This document shows positions 21,719 through 33,031 of a stretch of 64,000 bases of DNA, one piece after another. The stretch is from Neoscytalidium dimidiatum (lineage: Eukaryota; Ascomycota; Dothideomycetes; Botryosphaeriales; Botryosphaeriaceae): assembly GCA_037367355.1 (NCBI GenBank), contig CM074698.1:744001-808000 (forward strand), given 5' to 3'. The notes beneath the pieces are model-generated. The model searched no databases. It had not been told where the DNA came from and saw only the letters and a program-made list of their open reading frames with translations. The first letter of the stretch is position 1, and each line of letters starts with the position of its first letter. The translations under genes were made by a program, and so were the position numbers.

Positions 21719-22973
21719 TCACGCCTTGACAGGCTCGCCCTTCTCGTCGACGAGGTGCTTGTCCACACTGATCGGGCCCTCGCCCACGCCCGTCAAGATG
21801 ACCCTGCTCACGCCCTCCTTCAGCAGCGCCGCCGTCTTCTCGTCTACTGTCTCCAGCGCCTCAGCATTCGCCGAGATGGCCGAACCCCTCTCGCCCTCCC
21901 ACCCCTCCTTATCGCCCAACAGCGCCTTGAACAGTCCCGCGACGTCCTTCTCGTCCTCCTTCAAATAGTACACGACCGCATTGGGCCCCGCATCAAACGT
22001 GTACGCCGCGATCGTCCTCCCGGCCTTCTCATTGATATACTCCACCGCCTTGATCGCCGCACGCGACACATCGTTCATGTAGAAAATGGGCGGCTCGGTG
22101 TCCAAGCAGGTCGCGTGGAAGGAGTTGCTGTCCCTCATCGTGATCTTCCCGAACGCCTCGAAGTCCCTTGCCCTGATGGCGTCCTCCATCTCCCGCATGC
22201 GGCGCGGCACCGTCTCGTTGGCGCGGGCCGGGAACAGGCTGCTGGTCGCGACGGTGGCCTGCATGCCGGCGGTGCTGCTGACGCCCTTCTTGGCGGCGCT
22301 GACGACCAGGACGGCGGCGCGCACGTCGGGCCAGTGGGCGGCGGGCGCGACCTCGTACGCGAGCGAGTCGCTGCCGTCGGCGGCGGTCCCCTTCTCCCAC
22401 GCGACGTAGCCGCCGAACAGGCTGCGGCACGCGGACCCGGAGCCCTGGCGCGCGATGCGCGACAGCTCGGTCGGCGAGGCGGGCAGCGCGTAGAGGTCGG
22501 CGATGGCGCGCACGAGGGCGGCGAAGCCGGCGGCGCTGCTGGCCAGCCCCGCGGCGGTGGGGAAGTTGTTCTCGCTGACGACGCGGAGGGGGTAGGTCGA
22601 CAGCCTGGGGAGGGTCGGGTCGGCGGCTTCGAGGGCGGAGCGCAGGGCGCGCAGCTCGCGGAAGCAGGCCTGCGTGCGCGCGCCCGACACGTCTTGCGGG
22701 GCGCCGTTGAGGATGAGCGTGTCGCCGGCGCTGGAGGGGTAGGCGGGCGAGCACGAGGCGGTGGTGTGGGTGCGCAGGTCGGACTGGGCGAGGGTGACGG
22801 AGAGGGAGGAATTGGTGGGGAGGTTGAGCTTGGGGTCGCGCTTGCCCCAGTATCTGTGGTGGTGTGTGTGTTAGTCAATTGGCGTGGTGGTGGGAGGGAG
22901 CGATAGCGTACTTGATGACGGCGATGTTCACCGGAGCGGTGGTGCTCGCTCTGTAGACTTGGGAGTCGGCCAT
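21719..22973 (-). CDS. MVD1: Mevalonate diphosphate decarboxylase
   Basis: Two exons on the minus strand: 22912-22973 and 21719-22853, with a 58-nt intron (GTACGC donor, CTAAC branch point, CACAG acceptor) splitting the Lys codon of AVIKYWGKRD. The product is 398 residues, close to yeast Mvd1/Erg19 (396). GHMP-kinase-superfamily features are visible: N-terminal APVNIAVIKYWGKRD at 13-27, the nucleotide loop NFPTAAGLASSAAG at 117-130, GSGSACRSLFGGYV at 158-171, and TFDAGPNA at 306-313 containing the catalytic Asp. The enzyme converts mevalonate 5-diphosphate to isopentenyl diphosphate with ATP, in the sterol/isoprenoid pathway. It lies downstream of, and on the same strand as, the DUF2985 gene, with only 231 bp between them. 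It ends in TGA. Confidence 0.93.
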
Positions 22974-23204
22974 TGTGCTGTTGCTGTGGTGAGGGTGTTG
23001 TTTACGGGGAACAGAAGCAGAGGACGAGACGGCGAGCGGTGTGGAGTTTCGAGGGGCACGCGTCCAGGAACGATGGACAGGGTCCGCCGCTCGGACCACC
23101 CGCCACCATCCGCACATGCATCTATCTGCGCTGGTCTCCACCCGCACCTCTGCGCTCGCTCTATATACGATTCTCCTCTATCTCATCGGGCGATTGGACG
23201 CCTT

Positions 23205-24161
23205 CTACGAAACTTCCTTCGCAACAAGCTTCGGCCCTTCGATCAGCTTGATCTTGCGCCCCTCCCACCAGCACATGAGCCCCGCAAGCAAGCTGACTCC
23301 GCACCCCAGCCCAATGAACAGACCTGATCCCCAGCTCGGCCGATCGAAGCGGTTGTAGTGCCACATCATGAAGGCCATTCCCACCTGCAACAGCGTGTTG
23401 AGTACGTACATCCACACCACAAAGTCCAGCTTCCAGTACGCCGTCGGCGGCGCCCTCATTCCCGAAGATGTCTTCTTCTCCAAGCCTTCTTCGCCCTGAT
23501 CCTCGTCGCGCAGCCGGAACCAGCTCGCATTGCGCTGCGCCAGCTTGCGGAGCCCGAACCTCCCCCTGTCCGGCCCAGCGCCCGCTCGAAAAGCGGCGAT
23601 GTGCCACAGGTCGCGGAACCTCCACGGCGCCAGGCCCCAGGCCGTCAGGCAGAAGAGCGCGTTCAGGATCTGCGAGTCGATCTCGATCCAGATCTTGCGC
23701 GGGGACGAGTCGGCGTCGCCGCCGTCCGGGTGGTTCATGGCCGGCGCCGCCTTGAGCAGCAGGAAGAACAGCATCGCGCCCCACGCCACGACGTTCAGGC
23801 CGTAGACAGTGATGAAGAAGCCGGTCGGGGTCAGGACGAACTTGCCGGCCGCGACGAGCCCGCGTTTGACCACGGTCGTCCACGGCGCTTTCGGCTCGTC
23901 TTGTGCAGCTGCTGTTTGGACCGCGCGTAGAGTTGCTGTGTCGGCTTCACGTGCGCTGTGGCCGTGGGCGTCGAAGCCGACGTCGTCTTCGCGCAGGTCG
24001 GTTATGTTTGGAGCGTGCGCTACGGCGGTGCCGGTGGCGGCCCACATTCCAAGCTGTGGATTGTATTGCAGGAGCTCCTTTGCCACGGACACCGAGCCGG
24101 AGCGCAGTCGGCCGAGCACATTTTCTGGAGGCTGGCCATTGTCCGGTGTAGAGGAAGGCAT
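23205..24161 (-). CDS. DUF2985-type four-helix membrane protein
   Basis: Single exon, 318 residues, ATG at 24161 (MPSSTPDNG). The N-terminal ~100 residues are soluble and polar. Hydrophobic segments follow at about 113-136 (GFFITVYGLNVVAWGAMLFF), 165-182, 245-267 and 279-299. Between the first two is the conserved-looking stretch KIWIEIDSQILNALFCLTAW, followed by GLAPWRFRDLW. In my recollection this is the signature of fungal DUF2985 proteins. An acidic/basic loop (about 195-240) separates the second and third helices. Function of the family is not established. It is divergent from the glycosyltransferase gene and lies upstream of MVD1. Confidence 0.75.
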   Translation of the reverse strand: MPSSTPDNGQPPENVLGRLRSGSVSVAKELLQYNPQLGMWAATGTAVAHAPNITDLREDDVGFDAHGHSAREADTATLRAVQTAAAQDEPKAPWTTVVKRGLVAAGKFVLTPTGFFITVYGLNVVAWGAMLFFLLLKAAPAMNHPDGGDADSSPRKIWIEIDSQILNALFCLTAWGLAPWRFRDLWHIAAFRAGAGPDRGRFGLRKLAQRNASWFRLRDEDQGEEGLEKKTSSGMRAPPTAYWKLDFVVWMYVLNTLLQVGMAFMMWHYNRFDRPSWGSGLFIGLGCGVSLLAGLMCWWEGRKIKLIEGPKLVAKEVS

Positions 24162-24720
24162 GGGTCAATCTGCCAACGCACTAATATTGCAAAAATGAGA
24201 TTAGGTCGACGGGAGGTGAGGGGGAAAAAAAAAAGGAAAAGGTGAATTGGCTCGCGGGCCTCCTGGATAAAAGATGGCTCGCAACTTTTTCCTCCAGCAA
24301 GGGCGCTCCTGGCGCAGAAGCGATAACCGCATCTTAGCCCTCTTTAGTGATTGTCCGTACTCGCCCGGTAGCCGCCGTGATGCCCTCATTCTAGCCTCGA
24401 TGTGGCTAGGACTGCTCCCAACCACCATGGCGAACGCAGTCCAAGAGCCTCGACGTGACGATGCCCGCCAAGACCTACTACTCTATTGGGTTACACGTTG
24501 CTAAGGCGCGGTGGTACACCAGCCGGATACTTTCGGTTATGAACTGTCCTCCGTTCCGCGCTAGCACCAAGCGCCCTTCCGTGCGTCATCGCCATGTGCT
24601 CAACCTGACTCGCCTGGCCTCTCGCGATAACATCCCGAAATATCCGCTGCCCTTTGAACCTCCCTTCACCCCGGATGTCAAGCCACGACTGCTTTTTCCA
24701 CCCTTGTCCCTCTTCGCAAA
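24162..24720. promoter_or_regulatory. Divergent promoter region
   Basis: 559 bp between the divergent starts of the DUF2985 gene (minus) and the glycosyltransferase gene (plus). A short A-run lies near 24225-24240. No convincing coding sequence; a 97-codon plus-strand frame at 24455-24748 overlaps the next gene and lacks domain features. Confidence 0.45.
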
Positions 24721-27663
24721 ATGCACCCGCGCCGTGCCTCCGCTGTGAGGAGCCTCCAGGATGACGGGCGAGTCGACATCAGCATCCGCGGAAAGTTACG
24801 GTTCCCTTTCAGAACAGAGGATCTCTTCAAAAAGAGGAGGAATGGCAAGGGTCTCCTGAACAAAAAGAAAAAGACACCAGAGGAAAAGGCGCTGGATGAC
24901 TTTTCTCATGTCCCCCGCATGAACATTGCCATCCTGATCACCGGGTCCCGAGGAGATGTTCAGCCTTTCATCGCCCTGTCCAAAGTTCTCCAGAGCCCAC
25001 CCTATTCTCACCGGGTTCGCATAGTCACCCATCCAAACTTCAAAAAGTTCGTCGAGGAGAACGGAGTAGAGTTCTTTTCCATGGGAGGAGATCCCGAGAA
25101 ACTCATGGCTTACATGGTCCGAAATCCGTCCATCCTACCGTCCCTGGCATCCATGAAGGCAGGTGACGTAGGGATGAGGAGAAGAGAAATAGCAGAGATG
25201 CTCCATGGTGCATGGAGGGGATGCACCGAAGCCGGTGACGGCATGAGACCTGCCACCGACCAGGACGCCCCCTTCGTTGCCGACGCCATCATCGCAAATC
25301 CCCCAAGCTACGCCCACATCCACATCGCCGAGAAGCTCTCAATACCCCTGCACATGATGTTCACCATGCCCTGGTCACCCACCACCGCCTTCCCGCACCC
25401 GCTGGCAAACCTTCAGACGAACAAGTCCAGCCGCAAAGTTGCCAACTGGACCTCCTACTACGAGATGGACCTGTTGACCTGGGAGGGGCTGTCCGACTTG
25501 ATCAACGTCTTTCGCGTCCGAACCCTCGACCTCGACCCCATAAGTCCGTTATGGGGCCATCTCCTGCTCACCCGCCTCGAGGTCCCCTTCACCTACATGG
25601 TGAGCCGCTGGATCGCACTCACCTGCACATCGATATGCTAACAATCAGGCAGTGGTCACCAGCACTGATCCCTAAGCCAGCAGACTGGGGACCGCACATC
25701 AGCATCAGCGGCTTCTCCTTCCTCTCCCTCGCCTCCTCCTTCACGCCCTCCCCCGACCTCCAAGCCTTCCTAGGTGCCGGTCCGCCGCCCATCTACATCG
25801 GCTTCGGGTCCATCGTCGTCGACGACCCCCAACGCCTAACCGACATGGTTTTCGAAGCCATAAAAATCTCTGGCGGTCAGTAGCCACCCCAAATCACGCC
25901 CCATTTCAGAAAAACACAAGAAGATATGGAAAACTTACACAAAACCCCCCCAAAGTCCGCGCCCTCGTCTCCCGCGGCTGGGGCAACATGGGCGGCAGCA
26001 GCAACACGGCGCCCCTCCCGCCCAACGTGCTCCTGATCGACAACGTGCCGCACGACTGGCTCTTCCCGCGCGTGGCGGCGGTCGTGCACCACGGCGGTGC
26101 GGGCACGACGGCCGTCGGCATCGCGCTGGGCAAGCCCACCGTCATCGTGCCCTTCTTCGGCGACCAGCCGTGGTGGGCCGGCATGGTGCACCGCGCCGGC
26201 GCCGGGCCCGAGCCGACGCCCTTCCGGAGGATGACGGCCGAGAGGCTGGCCGCCAGCATCGCGGAAGCGCTGCGGCCCGGCATGCGCCAGAGGGCGCAGG
26301 AGCTGGCGGCGCGCATCGGCGGCGAGGACGGCAAGGCGGCGGCGGCGGCGACGTTCGCGGCGACGCCGCAGATGCGCGGGCGCGCGTGCGCGGTGTGTCC
26401 GGATCGCGTGGCCGTGTGGCGGGAGCGGAAGACGGGGTTGCAGCTGAGCGCCGCGGCCGCGGTGGTGCTGGTCGGGAGGGGGTTGGTCGAGCCGCATGAT
26501 CTGACGTTGTAAGTTGCCCTTCCTATTCCGCATCGGAACTGAGGCTCGTGAGAGCATATACATGCTAACAAGAGGCGAACAGCGTCCAGCACAAGCGCTG
26601 GTACGTCGAGGAAGGCCCGCCCGAGCCCGTCTCCGCCATCGTCGGCACGCTCGTCGGCTGGGCCCGCGCATACCAGTCCATCTTCAGCGAGTTCAAGCGC
26701 GACGTCGCCGCGTCCAGGAAGAACAAGAAGGAGAAGAGCCGCGCCTCCAAAGAAACCACCTCCGCTCTCGAGAAAGAGACGCTCTCCTCCCCCTCCTCCA
26801 CCTCCCCAACCCCTCCCCCAACCGCCTCTCCCCCCCTCAACGGTACCACCGCAACCGCCACCCCTCTGACCCGCATCCCCACCTCCCACCGCACCCTCCA
26901 GCTCTCCCGCCCCCGCAAGCACAACAGCGACAGCCATAACCACGACATCACGCGCGCCCTCCTCACCCTCGCGTCGACCGTCCTCCTCATCACCTTCCTC
27001 CGCGGGCCCACCGCCCTCCTCTACAACGTCGCCAACGGCTTCCACAACGCGCCCTCGGTCCTCCTGCGCGACCCGACCGTGCGCGTGCGGCCGCGCATCG
27101 TCGACTTCCCGTCGGGCGTGCGCGTCGCGGCGCGCGAGTGCGTGTACGGGGTCGCGGACGCGGTGGCCGGGGCGGCGGTGCTGCCGGCGCTGGGGTACCG
27201 GGCGGCGGAGAGGAGGCGGCGGCGGCGGAGCGGGGCGAAGGAAGGGGGCGGGAGGAGCAAGTGGAGGGGCCGGCGGGCGGCGGGCGTGGCCGTCGGCGCG
27301 GCGCAGGCGGTGGGCGGCGCGGCGTTCAAGGTCGGCGCGGCCGTGGTCGGGCCCGTCGGGTACGTCGCGAAGGGGGTGGAGAGGGGCGTGAGCGGGTGGC
27401 TGGCGGGGCGGAGGGGCCGGCGCGCGCGGTTCCGCGTGCCGGACGAGCTGGGCGACGCGGTCGTGCGGGAGAAGATCCGGAGGCTGGCAGAGCGGGTGGG
27501 CGGGCACGAGAGCGTGAGGGCGGTCGGGGAGAGGAGGCTGGTGCAGGGGTGTTGGGAGGTGAGGCGGCTGAGGGAGAGCGCGGAGGGTGAGGCGTGGGAG
27601 GAGGGCGTGGTGAGGGCGTGGGAGAAGATGAGGGAGGGGAGGAGGGGGAGCAGGGTTGCGTGA
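24721..27663 (+). CDS. Sterol 3-beta-glucosyltransferase-like protein
   Basis: Four exons join in phase: 24721-25599, 25653-25875, 25956-26508 and 26583-27663, giving 911 residues; introns are 53, 80 and 74 nt. The N-terminus carries a DDGRVDI motif at 14-20. The GT28-type N-terminal domain follows at about 67-210 (NIAILITGSRGDVQPFIALS). A WSPALIPKPADWG motif opens exon 2. The GT1/UGT80 sugar-nucleotide site is at about 407-445: VVHHGGAGTTAVGIALGKP, then PFFGDQPWW. These fit UDP-glucose:sterol glucosyltransferases, which glucosylate membrane sterols. PH/GRAM domains as in Atg26 are absent, so it is a UGT80-like paralogue, not Atg26. The ~330-residue C-terminal extension is Ser/Pro-rich, then Arg/Gly/Ala-rich, with unknown role. 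Coding-strand skew flips from C to G near 27080. Confidence 0.85.
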
Positions 27664-29220
27664 AGGGGATGGGGCGAGGTTGGAGTGCGGCGTTGCGGCG
27701 TTGCTCGTGGCCCTTCCCGGAGCTGGGAGACGCCACGCAGTCCTGCGAAGAGTAATTCAGCGTAGAGCAATGATCAGAGCGTCTTTGAGTGACTGAGCGG
27801 CCGCGTACGCGCAGGTGCCTGTCGCCGGCCGTAGCAGCGTCCCGCGTGCGATCCAGTGACGTCGTTTCTTCCTCTTTCAGGCACCGGGCCACCACCGATC
27901 AACCAGACCAGATAGGTCTAGCGCAGCGCCTCGCTTGTGTGATCCGGGGCGACGTGCAGGCGCCAGATCAACAGGCATGCTTTATATACCTCCTCACTCT
28001 TCGACCGAGACTCTCTCTCTTCCTCTCCTCTTCAGCTCCACCTTTGCCTTCCTGGCAAAGACCGCCTCCTGTTCGGCCCTCTTTGAAGGAGGGGGTCGAG
28101 CGCATGGAGAACGCGGGGGGCCAGTGCCAAGGACGCACTCTAACTGTCCTGGGTGGGAGTGGCTCTGCCTTGATGCGCAGGGTCCGGGCTCTGCTCGACT
28201 ATGATGTGTGGCTCCGGCCTTTCCCATAGGAGAGCAGTCCCAGCGAGGGACACGAACACCTCGCTGGGGGATCTGCAAGACCTGAGTGCCGTTTCCGTGA
28301 TTCTCTCTGTGGTGTGTCTATCTCTTCGTGGTTGTAGCAATTGATCATCCGCTGTTGTGCCTGCTGTCTCACTTGGGCTCTGCTTGTGACCCTCGCCATC
28401 CTTTCACTAGCGTGTGATCGCCTGCTAGCTGAGGTCTGTGTCGTGCTGAGTGAGGGAGATCTGCAATATCGTCCGCGTGGTCGGTGAGCGACGCCATACC
28501 GCCGAGCTACTGGAAGGCTATCTCACTACGCGGGCTGCCCAACATCGCAAGCCCTGCTTGGAGATGGGGAAGCGTCGATGAAGTCATCGGCTCTGGCACT
28601 TTGACAGCATCCGAGCAAAATAAGCAAGTATCGAGGTCGGATTTTCCGGGATAGCCAAGTCCGTCCCAGGCGAATGCATTGGTGAAGCCGCAAGGCCAGA
28701 CCTGCAGATCATCAAGCAGTCGAGCCCGCATTAAGCTTTCGGCCGACTCACAAGCCACAGGCGCCACGGGGCGGACAGCACCCATCTACTTACGAGTCCG
28801 CTAATCTGGGCGTCGCCCTCGTTCCGGTAGCAACCGTACTGTCTACAGCTAGCCGCCGGGAGTATCCGGCGATACCCAGATCTGCCAGCACAGCCCCTGC
28901 GTCCGTGAGGCAAACAGCGCTGAGGCCTCGGCCGCCGTGCGAAACATGCGATGGCTTGCCTCGCGTGCCATGCTCATCGCGGAATAGTGGTATTCATTTT
29001 TGGCAAGGAGATGAGGTTGTTCTCGGTGCCGGGCTCTCTCCTCCGTAGGGCGGTCCAGAGTAAGGGTAGCTACCCCGTCCAAACAAAAGCAGGAGAAATC
29101 CTCACCACCATTGAAAAAATGACTCCGGCCAAGACAGCCTTCCGCGACCTTCCTGAGCCTTTTGCTCATATTTTCCTCGATTCCTAAACTCTGTCCCTTT
29201 TCCGCGCGCTGCCTTCCACC
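27664..29220. other. Intergenic, no gene seen
   Basis: No supported gene in about 1.56 kb. Short frames on both strands lack domain-like content. Codon structure ends at the glycosyltransferase stop and resumes at 29221. The last few hundred bases are presumably the promoter of the DUF3533 gene. Confidence 0.5.
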
Positions 29221-30696
29221 ATGGCTCCGGGAGACCGATCCAGCAGATCATCAGATGCCGAAACCTTCGTCGACAAAGACTTCTGGCACGGCCGCAAAAA
29301 GCAGTTTGGCATAACCGTCTCCGCCTCCTTCCTCTTGCTACAGCTACTTTTCCTTACCGTCATCTGCTATCTCTTCGGCTCCGTATACAAGCAGAGCACC
29401 CGCATCCACAACCTGAAAGTCCTCACCGTCGACTACGATGGAGGCATCATCGGCCAAAGCCTCCAAGCAGCCGGGGAAACTCTCTCCGCTCCATCCTTCC
29501 CCACCCTCGTGTACAAGAGCACGGACGACTACGAAGACAGCTCCGAAATCGTCGCCGCGGTCAAACGCGGCGACTACTGGGGCGCCGTCTACACGCACGC
29601 GGGAGCGTCGGACCGGCTGGCCTCCGCGCTGGAGGGCGGCGCCGCGGCCGCCGACTACGACCCGACCGACGTCATCACCTACGTCTGGAACGAGATCCGC
29701 TACGCCTCCGTCGCCTCCGGCTCGATCAAGGGCAACCTCGAGACCCTCGTGGCCGTGACCCGCGTCGCGTACACGCACCTCAACGGCACGGCCGCCCTCG
29801 CCACCCTCAACCAGACCGACCCGGCCGCCGTGTCCGCCTACCTCAACCCCATCACCGCGTCCACCGTCAACATCAAGCCCTCCCCGCAGTCCGCCAAGAA
29901 CGTCTACAACACGATCCCGATGGTCATGGGCATCATCATGCAGTTCTTCTTCCTCATGGCCGTCAACGGCGTGGCCTCGTCGCTGCAGCTGTACAGCCAC
30001 ATCCCCTACGTCCAGAACCTGTGCGTGCGCCTCTGCCTGTCGCTGACGTACACGCTGGCCGGCTCGCTCTGCCAGTCGGCCTACTTCTGGGCCTTCAAGG
30101 AGTCGTGGGACCAGCCCGCGCGCGTCTTCTTCCTCGTCTGGCTGGCGCTCTGGCTGTACCAGCACGTCTCCTTCCTCGTCTTCGACGTCGCCACCACCTT
30201 CATCCCCATGGCCTTCACCTCCTTCTTCGTCCTGTCCTGGGTCATCGCCAGCGTCACCTCCACCATCTCGCCCTTCGAGCTCTCGCCCGGCTTCTACCGC
30301 TGGGCCTACGCCCTGCCCGCCCACGAGACCTGGTCCGTCCTCGTCACCATCTGGTCCGGCGGCGGCGTCGACCGCCTCCACCGCGCGCTGCCCATCATGT
30401 TCGCCTGGGTCGTCGTCATGGCGCCGGCCTCCGCGCTGGCGCTGCGCTGGCGCTGCAGGAGGGCCGCCGAGGCCGCCGCCGAGGAGGAGCGCGCGAGGAG
30501 GGAGAGGGAGGAGGGGCTGAAGATGGAGGGGCGGGAGCTGGAGAAGAAGGAGAGGGGGCTGCACGCGCACGAGCACGGTGGCCTTCATCACGGCCGTCAC
30601 GAGGCTGCCGGCGAGGAGGAGAAGAGGGGGTCCGAGTACTTCCCCAGCGCGACTATTCCGTTCGAGGGGACGTTGAGGCGGGTGTTCTCGGCTTGA
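29221..30696 (+). CDS. SNG1-family (DUF3533) membrane protein
   Basis: Intronless, 491 residues, ATG at 29221. One transmembrane helix lies near the N-terminus (about 30-53, ITVSASFLLLQLLFLTVICY). It is followed by a large extracytoplasmic domain (about 60-230) with VLTVDYDGGIIGQSL, KRGDYWGAVYTH and an NLETL stretch typical of the family. Five or so hydrophobic helices follow between about 235 and 415, then a charged cytoplasmic tail rich in Glu, Arg and His. The layout matches fungal DUF3533/SNG1 proteins; yeast Sng1 is linked to nitrosoguanidine resistance and plasma-membrane lipid asymmetry. It resembles the ABC-2-type permease fold, but no ATPase partner is next to it. The substrate is unknown. 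The coding strand turns from C-rich to G-rich only in the tail (after about 30470). Confidence 0.85.
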   Translation: MAPGDRSSRSSDAETFVDKDFWHGRKKQFGITVSASFLLLQLLFLTVICYLFGSVYKQSTRIHNLKVLTVDYDGGIIGQSLQAAGETLSAPSFPTLVYKSTDDYEDSSEIVAAVKRGDYWGAVYTHAGASDRLASALEGGAAAADYDPTDVITYVWNEIRYASVASGSIKGNLETLVAVTRVAYTHLNGTAALATLNQTDPAAVSAYLNPITASTVNIKPSPQSAKNVYNTIPMVMGIIMQFFFLMAVNGVASSLQLYSHIPYVQNLCVRLCLSLTYTLAGSLCQSAYFWAFKESWDQPARVFFLVWLALWLYQHVSFLVFDVATTFIPMAFTSFFVLSWVIASVTSTISPFELSPGFYRWAYALPAHETWSVLVTIWSGGGVDRLHRALPIMFAWVVVMAPASALALRWRCRRAAEAAAEEERARREREEGLKMEGRELEKKERGLHAHEHGGLHHGRHEAAGEEEKRGSEYFPSATIPFEGTLRRVFSA

Positions 30697-33031
30697 GGTG
30701 GAGGTGAGGGGAGGGGATGATGGGTCGGTCCGGTGGTCATGAGTTTTGTCGACGTTTGTGAGCGTTTGGGATGCTTCTTGTTCTTTCTTCATCATAATTT
30801 TTTTTTTTTTTTTTAGTTCCTGATGGCGCGTTGCAGATGATCGATGGCATGGGGCCATCACTTGATTTGTCCATGATGCTGAGATGGGCCTTCCGGTTGT
30901 ATGTACATTTGTTCTCATTGATATCCTCTTGGCAGACTTGATAGAGATAGATTCGGTTCGCTCAATCTGGAGTTCTTTCTTCAATACACAATAGGCAGAA
31001 AAATATCCTCAGCGACACGAAAAGTCATATTTGCTATCACCGGCGGTCACCCAAAAAATCAAGTCGCCTGCATACACCAACTGCCTCCAGATCCGTCCAC
31101 GGGCATGTGCATTGATCTTCACATGTAAAATGCATCAGTCAAGGAATAATAGCACAATGGAGGGCTACATATAAGGCAAAATCTCTTTAGCCGCCCGCAG
31201 ATATAAAACAGGCGTTGACAGGGGCGAGATTAAGGAAGACGGAGCACAATTCGCGGTCACTTCAGCCTTCCTCTCGGAGTACTCCGCCACACTTGCTATG
31301 CGCGGCACTGAGCCCTGTGAATTGATCGCACAGCACCGGAAACCTGATGCCATACATTATCATCCTGCTTTGATGAGCTTCAAACTTCTTGTTCAGTGCA
31401 GCCCGTCACACTAAGTCGACAGAGCTCACGGTCAAGATGAAACGGCCCCCGCGATGGCCTTCTATTTGCAGACAGCACAAAGCGTCCGAATCTAAAGATC
31501 AGGATATCAAGATCGCAATTTCCACTAGCAACAGCAATGCTTTGCAATGGTAGATGCCACGTGCTCAAAAACGCAGGCCTTTCTTGGACATCACGTCCTT
31601 GACAAGAGGCAGGTTTGACTACTCAACTATCAAAATCACCCGTATGACTGTAGCCCGTCACATGCACCCCCCCGCCATTCGCATGGGATTAATCGAAATG
31701 CTTCGTGAATTAATTACATATAGAGCGGCCATGCAAGCGGCAAGCAGACAATCTCATCCACATCGGCGTCAGCGGAGCCCGGGTTCTCGTAGCACTCCAA
31801 CCCCACTTCTGCGTCCGATGTGCGGGCTTCACCTCTGAGGAGCTTGTCGGGAGATACGAATGCCTACATCCGGTGTCCATAGTCGAAATTGCATGTTGAG
31901 AGACTACATCGTTCTATCAATATGCCTTCTCCCACGAGCAGTATACAAAGTTGCCCTTTATCAGCACGTCCGGCTGTGCGTCAAATCAACCGTGCTAGGC
32001 CTGTGAATAACAAAAATACCAAGAAAGTACCCCGGAGAGGAAACCCACAGTGATGGTAATGGCTGTCTGTTCAAAGCACGGCATCAACGGCAGAGCTTGG
32101 TTAGAGTGCTGATCCATGAAAGAGAAGCAGATGTCGGTAGTTATATGGCTAGCTTGTCCGTGTCCAGGCAGTCCAGCACATACTCTACAAAGCTTGAAGC
32201 ATGGGATCAGCTCCACCCGTGGATCAACAAGTGTAGGAGTCGATGGCAGCTGGCCGCGCATACGTGTTTTGTGTCGCCTGTTCAGGCTTTTTCGCCTCTA
32301 GAGCCGGAGATGGATATTGGCCCTCCACAATCCGGTTGACCTGCTGCTCCATAAGAGACAAGCGATAACACGGCAGACCGACAACAACAAGTGTTGGGAA
32401 CGAACGAACCCATGTCCATTTGAAGAGAGGGGGAAAAAAAAAATCTGTACACTTCCGCGGCACCAGCGCCCCGAAATAGAGCACCAAGAAAGGCCTGCCC
32501 AAGGAAAATACTCCTCTGCTCCAGTTCACTGCTCTTTTTGCCCCTCTTCCCGGCTACGGTGCCATTGCTTTTCTCCAGCTCCAGCCCCACCCAAAATAGG
32601 GACAATGGACAGAGATATGAAAGAAGTATTTCGAAACGTAAGAGAGAAGGGGAACACGGTGGTCAACAAGCCTGAACGAGTATGTATGAGCACCAAAGTA
32701 ACACAAAAAGCACCGCACGCTCAATCAATAAGAAACACCGAGCTCGAAAAGGGACAACGAAGCAGACAAGATTTCGCAGCGGTAGCGATATCACGACACA
32801 CGAACACGCCTCAGCAGACCACTCTCAGCAGAGGAGGAAAGTAGTGAAAAAGGAGACCAAAGGAAGAAAAGAAAAAACCACCCAACCATGCCTCTCTCAG
32901 AACAATAGAAAGAAGAGAAAGAAAAAAAAAGGCAGAGAGGTCTGTCAATGCAATTAATCATACTCATGCTTCATACCATCCCGTCCTATCCCCACCATCT
33001 TACACAATGGAGAGAGAAAAGAAAAAATTAT
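30697..33031. other. Gene-poor intergenic block
   Basis: No gene supported in 2.3 kb. A 17-T tract lies at 30798-30814. Bases 31000-32300 are AT-richer and stop-dense. A minus-strand 88-codon frame (31995-32261) has several Cys and a hydrophobic end, but neither a signal peptide nor CFEM spacing. Bases 32600-33000 are purine-rich on the plus strand and probably include the DnaJ 3' UTR. Confidence 0.45.

Noticed and set aside
21755..22906. 383-codon plus-strand frame opposite MVD1
   Set aside because: Shadow of MVD1; Arg/Gly/Val-rich with no motif.
25906..27507. 533-codon minus-strand frame across the glycosyltransferase gene
   Set aside because: Runs through exons and introns of a well-supported gene and yields Arg/Pro/Ala-rich low-complexity sequence.
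16655..30696. Possible secondary-metabolite or sterol gene cluster (MVD1 next to a sterol-glucosyltransferase-like gene)
   Set aside because: No synthase, P450, transporter or regulator of a cluster; neighbours are unrelated housekeeping genes.
29344..30984. 546-codon open frame antisense to the DUF3533 gene
   Set aside because: It mirrors the high-GC codon pattern of the real gene on the other strand; its product is a Gly/Asp/Val-rich string without domains.
31995..32261. Cys-containing 88-codon minus-strand frame considered as a small secreted (CFEM-like) protein
   Set aside because: No signal peptide, and Cys spacing does not match CFEM.
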